Part shown: piece after piece, positions 60,774 to 64,000 of the stretch | Numbering within the stretch: the stretch's first letter is position 1 | How the letters are laid out: each line of letters starts with the position of its first letter | Assembly (NCBI RefSeq): GCF_030285365.1 | Contig: NZ_JASVDS010000001.1 | Location: 1,116,001-1,180,000, forward strand | From: Roseateles subflavus | Lineage (GTDB): Bacteria; Pseudomonadota; Gammaproteobacteria; Burkholderiales; Burkholderiaceae_C | Length of the DNA: 64,000 bases | Reading direction: 5' to 3' | Program-made: the position numbers and the translations under genes | Notes under the pieces: generated by a model | Database searches by the model: none | Told to the model about the DNA's origin: nothing | The model's input: the letters and a program-made list of their open reading frames with translations, nothing else

Positions 60774-63332
60774 ATGATTGCCGCGCCCCTGCGAGATGAC
60801 GAGGAACGGGCCCTGGCCGCTCTGCGCGCCTTGCAGGTGCTGGACAGCGCGCCCGAGCCCGAGTTCGATGCCCTCGTCCGCACCGCCTCGCTGGTCTGCG
60901 GGGTGCCGGTGTCCACGCTCACGCTGATTGACGCGCACCGCCAGTGGTTCAAGGCCCAGGCGGGAATGCCGGGTCTGTCGGAGGCGCCGCGCGACATCGC
61001 CTTCTGTGCCCATGCGGTGCTGGGGGATGCGATCTTCGAGGTGCCGGACGCCCGTCTGGACGAACGCTTCGCCGACAACCCGCTGGTGCTGGGCGAGCCC
61101 TACCTCCGCTTCTATGCCGGGGCGCCGCTGCGACTGAGCGGCGGGGAGCACGTCGGCACGCTGTGCGTGATGGACCGCGAGCCGCGCCGGCTCGACGGCA
61201 CGCAGCGCGAGGTCCTGCAGCAGCTCGCCGTGGTCGCCAGCCAGCTGCTGGAAGGGCGGCGCGCGCGACGCATCGAGCGCCACGCCATGGCCGAGGCCAC
61301 CCGGGCGGCGTCCCTGCTGCAGCACAGCGCGGACGCCATCCTCAGCATCGACCGCCAGGGGCGCATCTGCCGGGCGAACGCGGCGGCCGAGCGCCTCTTC
61401 GGCGCGGCGCCGCTGCAGCTCCTGGGACGGCCGCATGCCGACCTGGTGCCCGCGCCGCTGCAGGCCCGCGAGCTCAACAACCGGCAGGCGCTCGGCGCCG
61501 GCGAAGCCTTCAGCCATGAGAGTGAACGCCTGCGCCTCGACGGGCAGCGGCTGCTGGTGTCCGTCACGCTGGTGGCGGAGTCCGGCCCGCAACCGGAGGA
61601 CGGCGGCGCCACGGAATTCATCCGCGACATCACCGCCCGCGAAGAGGCCGCCCAGGCCCTGGCCGTCAGCGCCGAGCGCTTCCGCAGCCTCAGCGACTGC
61701 GTGCCGGTGGGCGTGTTCCACGTCGACCGCAGCGGGCTGTCGGGCTACACGAACGAGCGGTGGCGGCAGATCTACCAGCTCTCGCTCGGGCAGGTGAGCC
61801 ACGAGGCCTGGCTGGCGTGCGTCCACCCGGAGGACCGCGACCGCGTCCGTGAGGCCTCGCATCTCAGCCAGGGCGGCAACATGCCCTTTGACGAAACCTA
61901 CCGCGTGGTGTGGCCCAGCGGCGAGATCCGCCATGTGCGCAGCCGCGCGCAGGAGCTGCTGAGCCTGCGCGGCGAGCCCCTGGGCTTCGTGGGCATGGTG
62001 GAGGACATCACCGAGCGGCGCGCCTTCGAGAGCCAGCTCGTGCAGGCGCGGGACCAGGCGCGCGCGGCGGCGCAGGAGGCGCTCGAGAACGCCCGCCTGC
62101 TGCGCAACATCGCCGATGCCGTGCCGGGGCTCGTCGCGTACTGGCGGCGGGACCTCAGCTGCCGCTTCGCGAGCCGCTCCTTCCTGGACTGGTACGGCCG
62201 CAGCCGCGAGGAGATGCTGCAGCTGACCATGCCCGAGGTGCTCGGCGCGGACGCCTTCGCGCGCACGCAGCCCTATCTGGGCGGTGTGCTGGCCGGGGAG
62301 GTGCAGGCCTTCGAGCGCAGCATCCGCCGGCCCGACGGCCGCCTGGGCCACATGCTGGTCCACTACGTGCCCGACACCGACGCGCGGGGCGAGGTGCGCG
62401 GCATCTTCGCCGTCGCCAACGACGTGACGAGTCTGAAACTCGCCCAGCGCGAGCTGATGCTGGCGGCCACCGTCCTGGATGCCACGGTGGACGCCATCAT
62501 GGTGACGGACGCCCAGGGCGTCATCCTGTCCGTCAACCCGGCCTTCACCGCGATCACGGGCTTCGAGGCGCAGGAGGTGCTCGGGCGCACCCTGGACCTG
62601 CTGGGCCGCGATGACCCGGCACTGGAGGCACAGGCCCGGCTGGCGCTGCGCACGCAGCGGCACTGGCAGGGCGAGCTGTGGCGGCGTCGCAAGAGCGGCG
62701 AGGCCTTCCTGCAGTGGCTGGATGTGAGCCTGATCCCCGACGACGACGGCGCGGGCGAGCGCCTGCTGCATGTGTTCAGCGATGGCACCGAGCGCCGCCA
62801 GCGCGACGAGCGCCTGCGCCACCTGGCCTTCCACGACGCGCTCACGGGGCTGGCCAACCGCAGCCTGCTGATGGAGCGGCTGAGCCGCCTCCTGGGCCAG
62901 ACGCACCGCGAGCGCCGCGAGCTGGCGCTCATGTACATGGACCTGGACGGCTTCAAGGCCGTCAACGACAGCGTGGGCCACGCCCAGGGCGATGCGCTGC
63001 TGCGCCTCGTGGCGGCCCGCATGACGCCGCTGGTGCGAGACACCGACACCCTGGCCCGCCTGGGCGGCGACGAGTTCGTCCTGCTGCTGGACCAGGCCGC
63101 CGGCATGCAGGAGCTCGAGCAGGTGGCGGGGCGGCTCATCGAGGCGGTCAGCCAGCCGGTGGTGCTCGCGGGGCAGAGCGTGGTGGTGGGCGTTTCCGTG
63201 GGCATCGCCCGTTTCCCGCTGGACGGGCGCAGCGTGGAGACGCTGATGCGCGCGGCTGATCTCGCCATGTATGCCGCCAAGGCGGGCGGACGCAATCGCT
63301 GGCAGTTTGCCGACCCGCCGGACACGGCCTGA
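60774..63332 (+). CDS. GAF/PAS multi-domain diguanylate cyclase
   Basis: 852 residues, no membrane segment. An N-terminal GAF domain (about 20-165), four PAS-like domains (about 180-295, 300-425, 440-560 and 565-680; the second and third each end in a PAC-type segment such as VEDITERRA) and a C-terminal GGDEF domain (about 690-845). The active site is GGDEF, in RLGGDEFVLLL, and an RDTD inhibitory site lies five residues upstream. No EAL domain follows. It makes cyclic di-GMP in response to cytoplasmic signals sensed by the GAF and PAS modules. ATG at 60774. Confidence 0.92.
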   Translation: MIAAPLRDDEERALAALRALQVLDSAPEPEFDALVRTASLVCGVPVSTLTLIDAHRQWFKAQAGMPGLSEAPRDIAFCAHAVLGDAIFEVPDARLDERFADNPLVLGEPYLRFYAGAPLRLSGGEHVGTLCVMDREPRRLDGTQREVLQQLAVVASQLLEGRRARRIERHAMAEATRAASLLQHSADAILSIDRQGRICRANAAAERLFGAAPLQLLGRPHADLVPAPLQARELNNRQALGAGEAFSHESERLRLDGQRLLVSVTLVAESGPQPEDGGATEFIRDITAREEAAQALAVSAERFRSLSDCVPVGVFHVDRSGLSGYTNERWRQIYQLSLGQVSHEAWLACVHPEDRDRVREASHLSQGGNMPFDETYRVVWPSGEIRHVRSRAQELLSLRGEPLGFVGMVEDITERRAFESQLVQARDQARAAAQEALENARLLRNIADAVPGLVAYWRRDLSCRFASRSFLDWYGRSREEMLQLTMPEVLGADAFARTQPYLGGVLAGEVQAFERSIRRPDGRLGHMLVHYVPDTDARGEVRGIFAVANDVTSLKLAQRELMLAATVLDATVDAIMVTDAQGVILSVNPAFTAITGFEAQEVLGRTLDLLGRDDPALEAQARLALRTQRHWQGELWRRRKSGEAFLQWLDVSLIPDDDGAGERLLHVFSDGTERRQRDERLRHLAFHDALTGLANRSLLMERLSRLLGQTHRERRELALMYMDLDGFKAVNDSVGHAQGDALLRLVAARMTPLVRDTDTLARLGGDEFVLLLDQAAGMQELEQVAGRLIEAVSQPVVLAGQSVVVGVSVGIARFPLDGRSVETLMRAADLAMYAAKAGGRNRWQFADPPDTA

Positions 63333-63431
63333 GGCCGGGCTCCGGCGGGGCGCTATGCTGCGGGACGGGCGGGCCCCCGCGCGCCCGGGCCTGACGCCTT
63401 CACGCCTCCTTCACGCTGCCCCCTCGCCGCC

Positions 63432-63884
63432 ATGACACACCACCTCCGCCTGCCCGTCGCCTTCGCCCTCGTGCTGCTGGCCGTGCCGCCCCTGGCGGCC
63501 CGGGCGGACAGCAGCTCGGTGGCGTCGATCTCGGCGAGCGTGTCCAAGGCCGTGGGCAGCGTCTCCGACTCGATCCAGGGATCGAGCCACAGTGCGAGCG
63601 GCCCACGCGTCGCGGCGGGCCCCTACCGCGTGGTGGAGATCGCCGCGGCCGAAGACCGTCCGGGTGTGGAGCGCGTGCAGCTGCAGGGGGACGCGGCGCA
63701 GTTCACGCTGCTGCTGCCCGCCGAGGTGCGACAGCGCGCGGCGCTGCAGGCCGGCGACCGCGTCGCCGTGAGCACGCCGGCCTACGGCGTGGCGTTCGTT
63801 CGCGAGGGCGCCGCCGAGCCCTTCTTCCTGGCACTGGACGACGCCTGGCGCCATGAGTTCCAGCGCCAGGCCGTGACGCGGTGA
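63432..63884 (+). CDS. Hypothetical exported protein
   Basis: 150 residues. Signal peptide (about 1-25, cleaved after ARA), a Ser/Ala/Val-rich stretch (27-55) and a small domain (about 60-135) with VERVQLQGDAAQFTLLLPAE and an SH3-like strand pattern. No family recognised. The stop overlaps the GTG start of the next gene (GTGA), so the two are translationally coupled. Confidence 0.65.
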   Translation: MTHHLRLPVAFALVLLAVPPLAARADSSSVASISASVSKAVGSVSDSIQGSSHSASGPRVAAGPYRVVEIAAAEDRPGVERVQLQGDAAQFTLLLPAEVRQRAALQAGDRVAVSTPAYGVAFVREGAAEPFFLALDDAWRHEFQRQAVTR

Positions 63885-64000
63885 ACAGGTCCCGGCGGGG
63901 CCGCAGGCTGGCGGCACCCGGACCGGGCCGGTGGCTGTCCCGCGTGGCGACCCGCTGGCTGCTGGCCGCGGGGCTGAGCCTTTTTCCCCTGGCACCCGCA
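63881..64000 (+). CDS. Exported or membrane protein, N-terminal fragment cut by the window edge
   Basis: 40 codons from a GTG at 63881 to the window end without a stop. An arginine-rich start is followed by a hydrophobic stretch, WLLAAGLSLFPLAPA, consistent with a signal peptide. The 4-base overlap with the preceding exported-protein gene argues for a real gene in the same operon. Nothing more can be said without the rest of the sequence. Confidence 0.5.
   Translation, partial: MNRSRRGRRLAAPGPGRWLSRVATRWLLAAGLSLFPLAPA

Overview
The window is a GC-rich bacterial chromosome segment built around the replication-initiation locus. The order rpmH-rnpA-yidD-yidC-mnmE (minus strand), divergent from dnaA-dnaN-gyrB (plus strand), the HEPKRSA insert in GyrB and the overall protein character point to a betaproteobacterium of the order Burkholderiales, probably near the Rubrivivax/Leptothrix/Roseateles lineages. 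The order-level placement is inference from gene order and protein sequence; no marker was compared by alignment.

Layout. 1-5341: the end of a fatty-acid hydroxylase-type membrane enzyme, a DUF883-like anchor protein, two Crp/Fnr regulators, a small diguanylate cyclase and a cyclopropane-fatty-acid-synthase-like methyltransferase. 5342-15853: the replication core (mnmE, yidC, yidD, rnpA, rpmH, probable oriC, dnaA, dnaN, gyrB), closed at both ends by clear intrinsic terminators. 15868-24691: accessory genes. These are a lower-GC HEPN-like gene, a lipid cluster (CDP-alcohol phosphatidyltransferase divergent from a CdsA-like enzyme, a desaturase and an MFS-like protein), membrane proteins, and an SDR/LysR pair. 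24785-30344: a TetR regulator, an unassigned radical-SAM two-gene unit, a small XRE regulator, oleate hydratase and an RsbQ-like hydrolase. 30465-35334: a complete 5-oxoproline (pyroglutamate) operon, pxpB-pxpC-pxpA-DUF969-DUF979-pcp.

35608-46242: an SGNH hydrolase, an exported protein, an apolipoprotein-N-acyltransferase-like protein with a long extra C-terminal region, a beta-propeller/Y_Y_Y/GGDEF sensor, a GNAT/membrane-protein pair and a type II NADH dehydrogenase. 46202-53734: an Lrp/AsnC regulator, a GNAT, a periplasmic binding protein, a DUF2242 lipoprotein, YciH, a Tat-type methyltransferase and an M14 peptidase. 53763-55893: an FNR-like palindrome and a class I cyclic-di-GMP riboswitch ahead of a secreted subtilase. 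55869-59493: an ECF42-like sigma-factor cluster with two VOC proteins, an SRPBCC protein and two YciI/DGPF proteins. 59631-64000: an S1/P1 nuclease, a GAF/PAS/GGDEF protein and two exported proteins, the last cut by the window edge.

How the parts connect. Three diguanylate cyclases, all with a product-inhibition I-site, share the window with a c-di-GMP riboswitch that probably controls the secreted subtilase. Several loci concern membrane lipids: cfa, the CdsA/phosphatidyltransferase/desaturase cluster, oleate hydratase and the Lnt-like protein. No tRNA, rRNA, CRISPR array, insertion sequence or prophage gene was recognised.
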